This document shows positions 22,637 through 35,200 of a stretch of DNA of 64,000 nucleotides, piece after piece (the first letter of the stretch is position 1; each line of letters begins with the position of its first letter). Under the pieces are notes generated by a model that saw nothing but the letters and a program-made list of their open reading frames with translations, was not told the origin of the DNA and did not search any database. The position numbers were made by a program, and so were the translations under genes. The stretch is from Catenaria anguillulae PL171 (Eukaryota; Blastocladiomycota; Blastocladiomycetes; Blastocladiales; Catenariaceae). The stretch covers positions 310,001-374,000 of the forward strand of contig MCFL01000022.1 in the NCBI GenBank assembly GCA_002102555.1. Direction: 5' to 3'.

Positions 22637-23269
22637 TGTGGCGATGGATAAGAAGACAAGCTTGGTCTCTGGAAGCTGATCCGGGAAAGCCGGGACTGAT
22701 TGGTGGAGGGATGCGGACACGAATCTATCGTGCATTCATCGCAGGGGTTTCAGGCCTAGGGCATGGGAGAACGAGATGCGTCGTCAAGAGACGTCCCCCC
22801 AACAATTTTGTTAAGGATGGTGGAGGTGAGTACCGTGACATGATCATCGATCAGCATCTTGGCCTCTAGCCACTCGATGGTGATCAAGACATGAATCGGA
22901 GAATTGTCTGCTTGAACGCCAAACCTTCCATTGGATTGGATCGGCGGATCTTCCGACTCACACCCGACCTGTTCCTTCCAAGGACGGCGGTCCCGGCTCT
23001 TTCCGGTCGCAAATGAGCCATGATACTGACAACATCCAAACCTGTGAGTTACCTTGCCACCCTCCGCATTTGCACCGGAAGACCTTCAACTCGCCCTTGT
23101 AGCCCGTGGCCGTCAAGTCCTCTCGCAGTCATCCGCTGGTCCAGTGCTCCCAGAGCGGCCTCCATTGGAGCTGTCTGGCCACACTCGTCGTCTCCCCTCA
23201 CTTCACTTCGGGTTGTGACTGCGTGACACACACACGCACGCGCTCCATTCTCTCCGATCGCAATCATAC
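22637..23269. promoter_or_regulatory. Shared upstream region, sideroflexin and ERT1-like gene
   Basis: A 630 bp gap between divergent genes. It contains a CA-rich stretch (ACACACACGCACGCGC) just before the ERT1-like start at about 23226-23241. No other feature was recognised. Confidence 0.4.
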
Positions 23270-23686
23270 ATGTCGCAATCTCAACAGCAACCCATCTCAA
23301 CTGCCCGGCCCGCAAACGGCCGTGGTAACGGGCAGCAACGTGCCCAAGGTCCCGCACCTTCAACAACCGCCGTGGCAATGCCTCCGCCGCCAGGGTTTCC
23401 ACACCCAAACGCTCGCTTGCCAGTCGGCTTCCCAATTGGCCTGCCGCTCAGTCCGCCCTTCTCGGCTATCGGTCCTGGTGGCCAGCCCATCGCGCTTCAT
23501 GCTGGTGCTCCGATTCCCGCTCAATCTGGCACCCCGATTCCGCTCTTCTCTTCCAGCGCGCCCGGTACAACGCCAGCACCGCTCTTGACATATCCAGCCA
23601 ACTCGCAAGCAGCCGCTTCCGCCGCAGCGGCAAACTACGTTGGAATGCTCATGGCGGCCCAAGCCCAGGCTCATGCACAAGCCCAA

Positions 23687-23748
<62 letters not shown>

Positions 23749-26589
23749 GCAGGCGCAAGCACAGTCCCAAGCCAGTGCGCAAGCAGCTACAAGCGCAGTC
23801 ACATCAAAGGAAGCACCGTCGACTGCGGCACCTGCCACGTCTTCACCAGCTGTTGCTCCGCAACGGTCGACTGCCCCTCCACCTCCCGCAACATCATCCT
23901 CATCTTCCAGGTCCGCGGCAGCTTCTCTTGCGGCCGCACAACCGCCCACTTCGTTTGTCACATCCCCACCAACAATGGCGGCTGGCTCGGGAGTCAACTC
24001 CGGCACCGCTGCTCGTCGCAAAAGCACTGATCGATCGCCAGCGGCCAATAGTCAATCTGTCACTTCGCCTCCACGCCCTCGCGCAAATGGACCCTCCAAT
24101 GGATCCGCCGATCTTGCATCCACTGATGCAGGCGATACCAGCGGTTCTGCCAGCAACACCCGCAAGCGCCGCACGAGTGCTCGAAACGCCGCCGCCGCTG
24201 ATGGCGCAAATGCCGAGTCGTCTTCGTCCTCGCAGCAGCAGCAATCGAACAACAATAATACCAATAGTACCGACAACAACAAGGATGATGACCACGAGGA
24301 CGGCGACAAGAATACGTCAAGCGGCAAGCGGCGCAAACGCAAAAAGGTGCACCACGCTTGCGTCTACTGTCGCCGCTCTCACATGACGTGTGACGAAGGT
24401 ACATATCACCGATGACAAATCCCAAATTGCGTACCACCCCATTCACCCTATTTTGATTGTCTCCAGGTCGACCATGTCAGCGCTGCATCAAACGACACAT
24501 TGGCCACCTGTGCCATGACGAGCCCCGCGGCCCACACCCCGCCGGTCACGCACCTTCTGCCGTCTCGGCAGCTATCGTCGACCCGGCCACGGCCGCCGCC
24601 GCTGTCGCCGCAGCCATGATGCCCCTTGGTGCCGTGCCATACAGCCCTGCGCTGGCTGCGGTCGCGACCTTGCACCAGCAACAACAACAACAACAACAGC
24701 AGCAACAGCTCATGGACGATTCGGGGCCTGCGTCTGCATATGCGTCAGGCACAGGCACTCCTGTGCTTGGTGCGACAACGGGTGGTGCCGGTCAAGTACT
24801 GATGATGGATGCGACCGGATCAGTGGTGTCGTCACCCGGGTTGCTGCCCATGATGGCTTCTGCGAGCATGAGCCGTGCCGGCTCCAGAATGAGCTCGCCC
24901 GCGTTGGGGCCATATGTCGGCGGGCAAGGTGGATTGATTGGCGGTGCACCGATTCAATTGGCGCAATTGAACAGTATGCACCTCTCGATTGCGTGATTTG
25001 ACTTTTCGATGTCCATTGACTCTCGCTCTTCCATTCGCGTGCCAGTCTCTGCCTCAACCCCATCCTCCTCGGCACACCAGCCCCACGACCCGCCACCTTC
25101 GGCCAGCGATCCAATGCACAGTCTCCTCGCTCCCGAACTCATGAAGCGCGGTCTCTCGTCGTCGTCCAGCGATCGCGCGCACTCGCAATCAGTAGACCCT
25201 GTGTCCGCTCCTGCGTCTCCTCTTTTGCAGCCTCAACAACAGCAGCAGCAGCAGCAGCAACCGCAACTCATACACGATCCGCCTCCGCCTGTCACCACAT
25301 CGGGGCCAGACCAGTTTGGCGGGTGGGCGTCGCACGCATCGCTCGCAAGCTCAGGAGGCGGGCACATTGCCGGAACAACAGGCGGCGGGTTTGGACTCGG
25401 GCCCATGGGCGGGCCCGGCGGCGGGTTTACGCCCTTGTCGTTTGCGTCCGAGCTGGCCGTCAATGAGTTTTCGGTGATTTCGGATTTCGTGCACAATTTT
25501 GATCCGGGGTTTGCCAGTTTGATGCAAGGATTGGATCCGCTGTCGACTGGCACCGGCGGTGCCGGCGGTGGTGCGAGTCCGGGCGGAAATGGCGAATCGG
25601 GCCCTGCAGGATACGATGGATCGGCATCTGGATTGGATGCATTGGGCAGCCAGTTGGGTAGCTTCCAGGGTCAATCCATCATGTCTGCCGGGGATGTGGC
25701 GTCCATGTCCATGTCGGGAATGGGCGGCAGCAACACGGGGGATGTCCGGCGCGACTCGTACTCTGGAGCGACATCCGCCGCCACCCGCGGGCAACGCGAA
25801 GAGTCGACGGCCGCGCTGCGCTCGGGAGCACCTCCCGCGGCGTCCTCCGCAGGTACCGCCGCCGGCACGGCAGGTCCAAACGACGACAAATACTTGCTGC
25901 AACTCGCCGACCCGGTTGCGCCGAAAATCGAAGACAGGCTCAAGGCCGTGATCAATGCTAAATATGAAGCGGGCCAGCTGCAGCCGTACAACTACGGTCG
26001 CGGGTACGCCCGCCTGCAGCGATACCTCGAGACGCATATGAGCGTCGGATCTCGGCACCGCGTCATGGCGTCGCTGGGCTCGTTCCGGCCCATGTTTCGA
26101 CAGGTGGCACAGTCGCTCACGGACATGGACTTGATCTTGGTCGAGGAGATGTTTGAGCGCCTGCTCTTGGACTATGACCACTTGTTTTCCGCCATGGGCG
26201 TGCCCGCGTGCTTGTGGCGCCGTACGGGCGAGATTTACAAGGCCAACCATCAGTTTGCGGATCTGGTGGGTGTGCCGCTTGACCAGTTGAGGGACGGGCG
26301 GGTCGCGATTTATGAGCTCATGAGCGAGGACGCGGCCGTGAATTATTGGGACAAGTTTGGTGGGATTGCGTTTGATCCAGGACAAAAGGCAGTGCTGACG
26401 AGTTGTTCGCTCAAGAGCAAGGCGAGGGATGGCAGGGAGACGGTGATTCCATGTTGCTTTTCATTTACGATCCGAAGGGACAAGTACAATATGCCCGTCA
26501 TGATTGTGGGCAACTTTTTGCCAACCGAGCCTGCCCCCGTGTCGCTGACGGCGATTGGAACGGTCGCGGGGCGCCCGAGGTTTGGGTAA
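23270..26589 (+). CDS. ERT1: Zn2Cys6 transcription factor with PAS domain, ERT1/AcuK family
   Basis: Sequence-specific regulator; relatives control gluconeogenesis and growth on non-fermentable carbon. Exons 23270-24398, 24467-24973 and 25046-26589 give about 1059 aa. A disordered start contains an Ala-Gln repeat (about residues 125-165) and a basic GKRRKRKK cluster. The Zn2Cys6 domain spans the first intron: HACVYCRRSHMTCDEG + RPCQRCIKRHIGHLCHDE, cysteine spacing CX2CX6CX5CX2CX8C. Long Gly/Ser/Gln-rich linkers follow. A C-terminal PAS domain, about residues 920-1045 (ACLWRRTGEIYKANHQFADL to MPVMIVGNFLPTEP), is characteristic of ERT1/AcuK/RDS2. The second intron (72 nt) removes an in-frame TGA at 24994. 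The final stop TAA overlaps a GTAAGT donor, so a further small exon is possible. Confidence 0.88.
23685..23765 (+). repeat. GCTCAG hexanucleotide array (Ala-Gln repeat)
   Basis: A run of about ten near-perfect GCTCAG hexamers with a few GCGCAG/GCCCAG variants, coding for alternating Ala-Gln in the ERT1-like protein. Perfect units in the middle with variants at the edges suggest recent slippage expansion. Confidence 0.9.
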
Positions 26590-26857
26590 GTGTAGTCATG
26601 GGGGTTTGTGTGTCCATGTTTTGTGCTTTTCTCAGTTTTGGCATCGTGGGTTGGGGGTATTTATTGTATTCTTGCTGCATCCTGATTTCATCCTCTTCTC
26701 GCTCTCCAAGGAGACGGTGTCAAGGTCGACAATGGCGAACCTATGATATGTTTCAGTTGATTTCAAGCAATTCCAGCAAGTCCTTCCCATTCTACGACAG
26801 ATTGAAACGAGCGGTTTGCCTCTGTTAAAGTGTGCCGTCAACCACTTGTCCACCAAA

Positions 26858-27526
26858 TCAAATAGCCTTGGGTGCAGAAGCTGACGCCGCTGATGCTGAT
26901 GATGAAGGAACATCCCCCTTCTTGATGGGAGCCACGGTCCATTCCGCCTCACACTCGGCCACCACCTCTCCTTGCAGGTTCTTGATGGTCGACTTGACCA
27001 TCTTGGGCCCACTTCCTCCGGCAGCGAGCCAGGCTTGCATGTCCTGCGGGATGGTGCATTCGGCGAACACAGTGCCGCGGGCCTTCTTCTTGTACGTGCC
27101 CGAGAGCTTGGTGATGATGGCGCGCCGGCCCATGTCTTGCGTGAGCGACAGGAACGCCATGCCGGTCGACAGTTCGCCAGCATTAAGCAAGGCCAAGGCG
27201 TGGATGGACGAAAAGGGGTTGCGCAAGGCCCATCGCTCTTCGAGTTCGATGCGGCAGTGGCCAGGAGTGAAGACGGTGATGCGTGGCGAAACGGAACCTG
27301 CATGTCCATGGTGGATAGATCCACAATCAGTCAATCAAATCAAATCAGCATGGAAATTCACCTTGGTACATGGCTCAAGAAGATTGAGCTCATATGTACC
27401 AGAGTAGGGAGCAGCAAGGCGAATGTACGTTGAGAAGAGCGTAGGCCCAAGCAGTGGGACACGTTGGCAGCTCCTGAAAACGTCCAGGAACTTGTGCTTG
27501 AGCAGGTAAGGTTGAAGGAAGGACAT
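26858..27526 (-). CDS. DUF4442 hot-dog-fold thioesterase-like protein
   Basis: Small protein of 188 aa from two exons (27526-27400, 27297-26858). The start MSFLQPYLLKHKFLDVFRS and the motif APYSGSVSPRI across the splice junction match the DUF4442 family. So do RNPFSSIHALALLNAGELSTG (the hot-dog helix with the conserved N-x-x-x-S-x-H-A) and AIITKLSGTYKKKARGTVFAE. The family is related to acyl-CoA thioesterases, but substrate and true activity are not established. The C-terminus (PSSSASAASASAPKAI) is a low-complexity tail. It converges on the ERT1-like gene with a 270 bp gap. The intron has a GTACAT donor and TTGACTGA branch-like sequence. Confidence 0.82.
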
Positions 27527-28472
27527 GGCTGACTGAAATACGTTGCAAATATGTGTCTAGTGCATGGATAGTGTTGCCACCAGGGAGAGAGAAGAAAAAG
27601 AACTGGGAAACTCTGCCTTCTTTGGATCGGATTGGAAGTTTGGAGCGTGAAAGTGCCAACTGCCACCGCCCTCCGATCGCACCGCGTTGAGACATCACTC
27701 TCTGCCGGTCGCAAGAGAACGCTCTGTCGCACTAACACCTTCATGGTCCCCTGATTTCATCGTCACATTTTGAGCTTGAGAACGACCCGGGACCAGTCGC
27801 TGTCGACTCGATTGCCGGCGGTGGTTCCGGCAACCAATAGCGGCCGAACGGCGCTACGGTCGCCTCAATAGTCGATTACAGGAGTGGTCTTTTTGCGTTG
27901 GGCAAGACTGCGACTCACATCATGACACGACAGAGCACCTGTTCCGCTGCAACAATGCCATCATGCAACTCCGAGGACGCTTGCACCACGTCTCCACACA
28001 TTTAACTCAGGAGTGGACCGCAGGAAGTATGTTTATCCTCGCATCGATCAGTCTGCACCTCACCCGCTTGCCAAGCGTGCCTCAATGTGTATTTACGCTT
28101 GCGCCAGTCCGCCGGCCAAGGTACGCATGCGGCTTGGGCTGATTCTCGTCATTGTGATTGGGAATCCATCCTTTGCCAAGCTGATCCCGATTGACTTGTT
28201 TTTGTTCTGTGTGAATGTTCGCTGTGCATGCCATTTGTGAATTCACTTACCTTCCTTACATACCGGACGATTCAGTGACGGCCAAACAAGCTCAAAGGAC
28301 TTTCAGCTGGCGGAGGGAGGAGAGTCGGAGCACAATCGAACCAGTCATGAGCGCGAATACACAACTCGATGTAACGTCCAAACGACGCTCATGGTACATG
28401 AACCCCAAGCAACGGCACCCCAAACACCAGTGCTTTCCACCGCCAGGCCGCTTCGACCGGACACACACCACT
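27527..28472. promoter_or_regulatory. Upstream region between DUF4442 and AP-1 sigma genes
   Basis: About 950 bp between divergent genes. Short open frames lack family resemblance. A second ATG followed by a GT at 28391 is an alternative first exon for the AP-1 sigma gene. No repeat or RNA gene was recognised. Confidence 0.35.
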
Positions 28473-29326
28473 ATGGTTCGATCTTCATTTGCCGTCTTGG
28501 ACATGGGAAACACGCGATCACACGGAAGCGCGATGAAATTCCCATCTCAACACACACGGCCAACTTGTCGGACAAAATATCATGCGCTGACGTACACTTG
28601 CCCGAATGCATAGATTCACTCATTCCTCCTGTTTTCTCGCCACGGCAAAATCCGCCTCAAGAAGTGGTTTCGCGTGCTGCCCGCAGCTGAAAAACAAAAG
28701 TTCACACAGGAAGCCATGACGACGGTGTTAGCGCGCAAGAGCAACATGTGTCAGGTGATTGAATACAAGGACAAGAAGCTTGTGTATCGCCGGTACGTGT
28801 TGACAAACGTACATGCGTGCAAGGAGGCAAAACTGTTGACAGATGGCGATTGTGTTGGAATTCATCACGGACAGCTACGCCTCGTTGATTTTCTGCTTCT
28901 GTATCGATATCGATGACAATGAGCTCATTACGTTGGAGCTCATTCATCGGTATGTGACGGCCCTTGATGGGTATTTCGGAAACGTACGTCCTTTTTTCGT
29001 GCATGTTTCTCAAGAGCTTGATGAGTCCTTTCTGACATGTTCCGGATATGCAGGTGTGCGAGCTCGACATTATTTTCCAGTTCCAAACTGCTTACCACAT
29101 TCTCGACGAGCTGGTCATTTGCGGTCCGTTCCGTCCCATGTGTGATTTACTCGGCTCGCGAATTGGATGCTTACCTGCTGAAACGATCTTGATAGGCGAG
29201 CAAGTCGAAAGCAGTGCCAAGGAAATCGCAAAGATCTTGCGCAAGGTGGACGAGATTGAGGCCGAATCGCTCGGACTGAACACGCTTGTGGGACAGGTGC
29301 AGCACATGGCGAGCAATATTGTTTGA
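28473..29326 (+). CDS. APS1: AP-1 complex sigma subunit
   Basis: Small chain of the clathrin adaptor AP-1 (trans-Golgi/endosome sorting). Five exons: 28473-28475 (the ATG alone), 28614-28792, 28875-28983, 29054-29123 and 29196-29326, giving 163 aa. The protein reads M + [98 protein letters not shown], and a longer C-tail ending MASNIV. The [18 protein letters not shown] and VCELDIIF blocks separate AP-1 from AP-2 (where FHNVCELDLVF is usual) reasonably well. The first exon is inferred because all sigma chains start M-[IM] directly before this block. Its intron uses a GTTCGA donor; ATG 28391 is the alternative. Confidence 0.9.
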
Positions 29327-29603
29327 GGCAGGTGCCTACTAGTACACCTTGGCGATTGGCCAGGGCCCTACATTTCAGTCACTTTTCAAAGACTTGCCCT
29401 GCCGTAAATGCACTTGGTTCTCATGGCTATATACATTGATTGGTGGAAAACTGTCACACACGGCTTGAACTAGATGAAAGGGAATCGCATCACAAACTGC
29501 TGCGCACCACCCCATTGGCCGCCAGAAAACGAGTCCAAAATGATGTGGATGAGAAAAGAGATATGTACACTCGCACACAGCACGAAACGGCAAACACACT
29601 TGA

Positions 29604-30633
29604 TTACGCTGATCCCACTTGCCGTTCACGATCCGTCAATGGCACATACCTGACGCCCATGACTTTGGTCTTGGTCACTTGGCCGTCAGCATCCTTGTCG
29701 ACTTGCATTAGATACTGCTCGCCACCGTCGGGGCCAACGGGGATAAACATGCGGCCTGGTGAGGCAAGCTGGTCAATGAGGTCTTGCGGGATCTTGGGCG
29801 CAGCAGCGCCGACATGTCTGGCAACAACAAGCGAAACAAAGTACAAGTCAGCTGTGGTCATTTTGGATGAGCAAGAAGGCGGTGCATACACGTACATGGC
29901 AGAGTAGGGCGCTTGGGTGGGGAATCCCTTGCGGCCATCGCCAGCTACAAACAGCAGAAGCACGACACATCAGTCAAGGTCAACTATCGGGGCAAGGCGA
30001 GCGCGACTCAGAAACATACTGATACAAATAATCCGACCCGATGTCAAGCTCTCGGCATCCCACGTTGTCAAATGCCCATGCGCCATTTGAACCAACTCGG
30101 GGATGTGATCAATGGCAACGACGACGCCCTGCGGGTCAATCATGCGCAGCATGCACGCAGCCAGGTATCCCGAACCAGCACCAACGTCCAGAACGTGCGA
30201 TCCGGGCTTCAAGTAAGGCTCGAGGTGTTCGAGAGCGTAGGCGTGCATGTGTGGAGCTGTGATCGCCATGAAAGGTTGTGAGACACTTTTAACTTTGGGG
30301 CGACATACTTCAGGAACAAAATCCACCACTGTACCAGAAATGGTGGCGCCAAAGCCAATACTTTGTGGGCTGTCGGCGTAGGCCAGCGAGGCGGGCAGGC
30401 CGGGGACAAATGTGTTGCGATCGACGGCGAGCATGGCGTCTTTGACGCGCTGGGACTTGATAATCCCGGCGCCTACATTTTATGCATACGTACAATCATA
30501 ATCAGATGCAACGGTCAGTCACAGGGTTCCGAGAGGTCGGCAAGGAGGGCTGTTGGGAAAGTACGACAGAATGCGAACCGAAAAGGTTGTCGACAAGACC
30601 GGTATTGGTGCGAGCGCCACAGAGCCAGGCCAT
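29604..30633 (-). CDS. PCMT1: Protein-L-isoaspartate O-methyltransferase
   Basis: Repairs age-damaged isoaspartyl residues in proteins using SAM; soluble enzyme. Five exons (30633-30579, 30472-30335, 30256-30020, 29944-29896, 29817-29604) give 230 aa, the usual length. Order: MAWLCGARTNTGLVDNLFG, AGIIKSQRVKDAMLAVDR, AYADSPQSIGFGATIS, APHMHAYALEHLEPYL, SAM motif I HVLDVGAGSGYLAA, VVAIDHIPELV, TGDGRKGFPTQAPYSAIHVG, AAAPKIPQDLIDQL and MGVRYVPLTDRERQ. Every junction restores a conserved motif (for example SA-I-HVGAAAP). Introns are 75-106 nt; the first has a GTTCGC donor. It converges on the AP-1 sigma gene with a 280 bp gap. Confidence 0.94.
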
Positions 30634-31588
30634 GGTGATGACAGCGGCAGTTACGACAAGGTGCACGACAGGGAATGCAAACAGGGCGGGTGACGATAGG
30701 ACGTGGATTGGCAAGACACGAGCGCCGATTGTGGCACAATCATTCACAACGAGCAGAGGTGCCGGGCTGCAGGGACAATGGCGAGGGGTTCAATACAAGG
30801 GCAATTGATGTTGCTCAAAGTGTCGTGTGAAACATATACTCGGTTTTCACTCGAGTGATATTCGACATTCGATGTCAGGGTTTTGCCGCCGACCCGAGGT
30901 CGAGGCGCCAATCGCGATCAGAAGAACGGCTCAAACACGACAGCCGTTCATAAATACATAGTTGAATGACGAATGACCTGTGGCCGCCAATGGCCCCAAG
31001 TTGAACAAGTTGAACAAGTAAGATAGATTTGCTCGGCAAGAACGTAGAGACGCTACTGCATGTACGGGCCGTGCGAGATGGCCAAGTCAGTTTGCCAGCG
31101 TGTGCAGGACGGTCGGAATACTTGACACATGTTGGCCCCTCCATAGCTGCATGTCAGTGTGCGACGCAGAGGTGCCAAGAACTGCGGACGGAAAAGGGGT
31201 ATATATCAAGCGATCGTTGTCACTCATTCCTAACAACAAACTCCAAATCTCATGAGAGGTAGGTAGGCAGCCGCTTCTGCATGCCAACCGATGGAAACGG
31301 GTCCTTTGCTGGTTGACCCAAAGTACCCCCATGTGAGACACACACCACTCCTGCTGGCTTCGGTGGACATTGACGACGTTATCCAATAGCGCTGTGAGCA
31401 CTGATCCTGTCCGTCATGGCTTGCATTCTCGCCCAAGCCTCATTTCATTAATCCTACCCCCTCACTTCCGCGTCACTCTGCGATCTGAAGCACGACTCGA
31501 ACCGGTGACGCGAAGGAAAGCCATCGCGAGCCTCATACTTTCTCTGCCACCTCTGGCCACTTGTTTTGAAGAACAACCATTATCTCAT
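30634..31588. other. Upstream of isoaspartate methyltransferase, left flank of the mobile unit
   Basis: About 950 bp with the methyltransferase promoter. At about 31485-31510 the minus strand has GGTTCGAGTC, a B-box-like sequence, but no cloverleaf could be folded around it. Nothing else was recognised. Confidence 0.35.
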
Positions 31589-32070
31589 CAGGGGTACTAA
31601 TAACATGGGGTCTGAAATCCCAGCCTAAAAAAGGTCCACCTTTCCCGAGGTCAACCATCCTTGCGTCCTGCTCGGCAGAACGGAACAAACGTGGCGTATG
31701 AGGCTTGAAGCTATCGCGTGACATTTCTTGTCATCTGCCTGTGTGGTTCCAGAACCTGCGCACCCCCACCCTGCCCCCACCCCTGACCGCACACGTCGCC
31801 GCCCGAACTGGCACGGTCTAATCGCCTCTCAGCCTTGAATGCTTTTGAGCTGTCTGACCGAGGAATAATGGTGACACAACATCAACGTCACATAGCAAGC
31901 ACTCTCATTCTCCCAACCTGTCCCTCAACCTCAACCTAACCGGTCGGCCATATTTGTATGACCCAAGTGGCCATGCGAATAGATGTTAGGTTGGCGCAAT
32001 CGGTAAGCACCCGGAGCTGGGCTAGCGTTACGCAGACCCGAGTTCGAACCTTAAGGTGGTTTTATTCCGT
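31589..32070 (+). repeat. Left arm of a long inverted repeat (partner 39190-39635)
   Basis: The outer end begins CAGGGGTACTAATAAC and its first 36 bases are identical to the reverse complement of the right arm's outer end. A second block shared with the partner contains CAAGCACTCTC, CCCAACCTGTCCCTCAAC, CAACCTAAC, GGTCGGCCATA and a tRNA-like segment (31989-32050). Between the blocks the arms have diverged in length and sequence. Position and opposite orientation on either side of a transposase remnant make a terminal inverted repeat the simplest reading. Two independent insertions of a short repeat are the alternative. No target-site duplication was found. Confidence 0.75.
31989..32050 (+). 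other. tRNA-like segment with A-box and B-box motifs
   Basis: TTGGCGCAATCGGTAAGCA resembles a Pol III A box and GAGTTCGAACC a B box about 30 bases later. The T-arm stem does not pair and no anticodon arm is evident, so this is not a tRNA gene. The same arrangement is in the partner arm (39208-39268), so it belongs to the repeat. Confidence 0.5.
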
Positions 32071-32202
32071 TTTGCTGCCACTCAGCTCGGGTGCCCCGAT
32101 CTCCTCAGTACATATATACTTACGGCAGGAGCTATGCACGAGGGATGCGAACCAAGCCTTGACGACATACCAATTTGAGAGTATTCGTACAGAAACAACG
32201 CA

Positions 32203-35200
32203 ATGGACGACGACATCCTTCAACTCTTACAGGACAAGGACGAACAGCTCGAGCGCAATCTCGCCGACTGTGAGCTCACTTTGCTTCCCGACGCCGACCC
32301 GCGACCTGACGCCAACCCAGATCCAGAACCGGAAAGCCCTTCCTTCGACGATCCCCTTGACGACCAGTCTCCTCCCGACGTCTCCGCACCCGAAACTGCC
32401 AGTCATTCCCTGAACCCCTCGTCTCGCGCTGCATCGAGCTCTACCAGCACATCCGTCGACCGCCTCAACGGGCTCATTTCCTCCTCCCGCTGGCGCCGTC
32501 GGCGCCACTCACCCAAGGCCGAATGGCCAACTGTGGCCCAACTGATCTCTCGAGTTCTACCATACCGTGTATTCCAAAAGACTGTCACCAAAGTCGCGTT
32601 GGGCGTACCCCAGTGGTTCTCGCCCGACGAGCGGCTGTTCGGGGCCTTGATTGGCAACCTGTCCTTGGAGGCAATCGACACGATAAACGAGCAGCTTACG
32701 CACGACATTGCCTTCCTCTACCACACACTCTCTTTGCCGATCGACTGTGTCGTGGCCCTCGAGTTCTACGCATCCGAAATCGGCGCGCAGTTGGTCTTGG
32801 ATGCTCTTGAGCAATCCGACCAAATCACCGCCTCGTCGTCGTCGTCCGAGTCTGCCGTCGAGGCAGCCATCTACTTCGTGTACCCGGCGGTCTGCTCCCT
32901 GCTGCTGGCCCTCAAGTGCGCGCGTCATTCTGTTGATTTGCAGGCTGAGTTTGACGTTGATGCTGCGCTGGCCGATGTCGAGTTTCATTCCCTTCATGAT
33001 CTCGAGGAATTCGCGCGCGGCTACAGCGACATTCGCGCTCATCTTGCGACCATTGGGCATGTGATGGGTTGGCTCGTCTCGCGGTCCCTGTACAAGCACA
33101 TGCCACCAGAAGGCCACGCCTTTCGTCACTTGTACCATGCCGCCCAGCGTAATCTCGCGGTCATCCGCGTTTCCCCCGAAAAGGCCACACCAGAAGTCGT
33201 CGCGCGAGCGAACGCCGAGCGACAGGAGCTACTGGATGGCGATTATGCATATTTGTCAAAGGTGCTGGCAATCGATCGTGGCGGGCTCATTGTTCCGCGC
33301 CCAGACGTACATTAGTATCCTTATTTCTTCAAATCCGTGTCACTTTCATATTCCTCACATCCAGCATGTAGGCTGTCCCGTTTTACTTTTGGCTGGATTG
33401 TGGACTCTCCGCTGTGCTCACCCATGACGGTGCGGATCGCTTGAAGCAACCGCGGCTCTGGGCCATCCATCGCACAGAAGCGTTTCTTTCTTCCTCGACA
33501 TTCCGTGCCCACTTCCAAGACCTGCTCCATGTCATGTACGGTGACCACGCCTCAGATCCTGGCCTGGCTGACTTCACGTTCAAGCGCATGATCCGCCCGT
33601 TCCTCACCCTGAAGCAGGGTGAGTTCGTCAAGCTTTTCTCGGACTGGATCAAGCAAGAGCAGGTGGATCCCGAGCAGAACGACCATCGACAGCGCATCCG
33701 CCTCTTGCTCGTCAAGTCGAAATCAACTCGAAACCAACATCCACCAACAACCACGGGTCTGATTCGGCAGCAGAATGAGAACGCCGGCCCTACTGGTTTG
33801 TCTGCGCTTGCAGCACTCTGCTCGTACCATTCATGAGTTTCTGACCACAGTGCGCGTCTTCTTCATGTAGTCACAAGTCCCACAACCTTGACGGCGACCA
33901 TGGGCGCAGGTGGTTCAAACCAGCCATCGGCTAGCAAGCGCAGTACGTTCTTTGATTTATCGGGCGTTGTCATGCTGCTTGTAACACCCGTTGTGTGTTC
34001 CCAGGACGGACCGGGAATTTCAGCGACGGTGCGACGGCTCCTCAGGAATCTGGCACGGCGGCCACCCCTGCTGCAGCACCAAGCAAGCGAGGTGGGAAAG
34101 GAAAAGGTACGCACGCCATCGAATTTCCCAGGCTTCACATTGGGTGCTTGCATCTCATGCTTTGAGCTGTCCAGGTCGCAAAAGATCAAGTGGTGTCCGG
34201 GCAGCCAAGTCTAGCGTGCAGTCCGACCCTCAACTGCTGCCGCTCCCGTCCCCATCCCTGCCAACCATGAACGATCAGCACCAAGGACCCGGCGCATTTC
34301 CCCTACCACTACAGCATCCCCCTGTGGTTGCGCCGCCACTCGGTCTGCCGCCTCCGCAGACGCCGTCGTCCTATGTGTCCCATCAGCATGCTCACCAGCA
34401 TCACCCGCCGCCACCGCCACCGCCCGCGGTCTACCCGTCCGGCGCCCAAGCGCACGGTCTGCCGCATGCGCCGCCGCCGCCGCCTGCGGTCTACCTGTCG
34501 GGCACTCAGGCAGCATGGTACGACCCGTCCGGCGCCCAAGCGCACGGTCTGCCACATGCGCTGCCGCCGCCGCCGCCCGCGGTCTACCCGTCGGGCACTC
34601 AAGCGGCATGGTACGACCCGTCGGGCGCCCAAGCGCACGGTCTGCCACATGCGCTGCCGCCGCCGCCGCCCGCGGCCTACCCGTCGGGCACTCAAGCGGC
34701 ATGGTACGACCCGTCGGGCGCCCAAGCGCACGGTCTGCCGCATGCGCTGCCGCCGCCGCCGCCCGCGGTCTACCCGTCGGGCACTCAAGCGCACGGTCAG
34801 CCAATGTCACCGATGCTGGCGTCGTATTACCCGCCATCCACTCCAATGCACAACCAACCAGTGCCCTCACATCTTCCCAATCTCAATAACGGCCAGACGC
34901 ACCAATCACATGATCCGCATCACGTATCCCCCCACAACTCCTCATTTGCATCATGATTTCCCCCAATATCGACAGGCCATGACTTTTCTTTTCTTGTTTT
35001 CTCACTCAATTTCAACCGACCTTTCAATACTATATCCTCACCGCTTCCATTTGACTGGTTGGTCATACCTTGATGTTATCCCACGTCCTTCATTCATTAT
35101 TCGCACACAAAATCATACAAACCCACTTCATAATGTCAATCATCTTCTCCCTCCTCGTCTTCCTCAGGATACAGGTACGACCGCTTTGCCCTTCCGAATC

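Noticed and set aside
31485-31510. Second tRNA-like gene on the minus strand
   Set aside because: Only a B-box-like GGTTCGAGTC is present; no D-arm or anticodon arm could be drawn.
31989-32050. Functional tRNA gene
   Set aside because: A- and B-box motifs are present, but acceptor, anticodon and T stems do not pair, and the copy in the other arm is equally degenerate.
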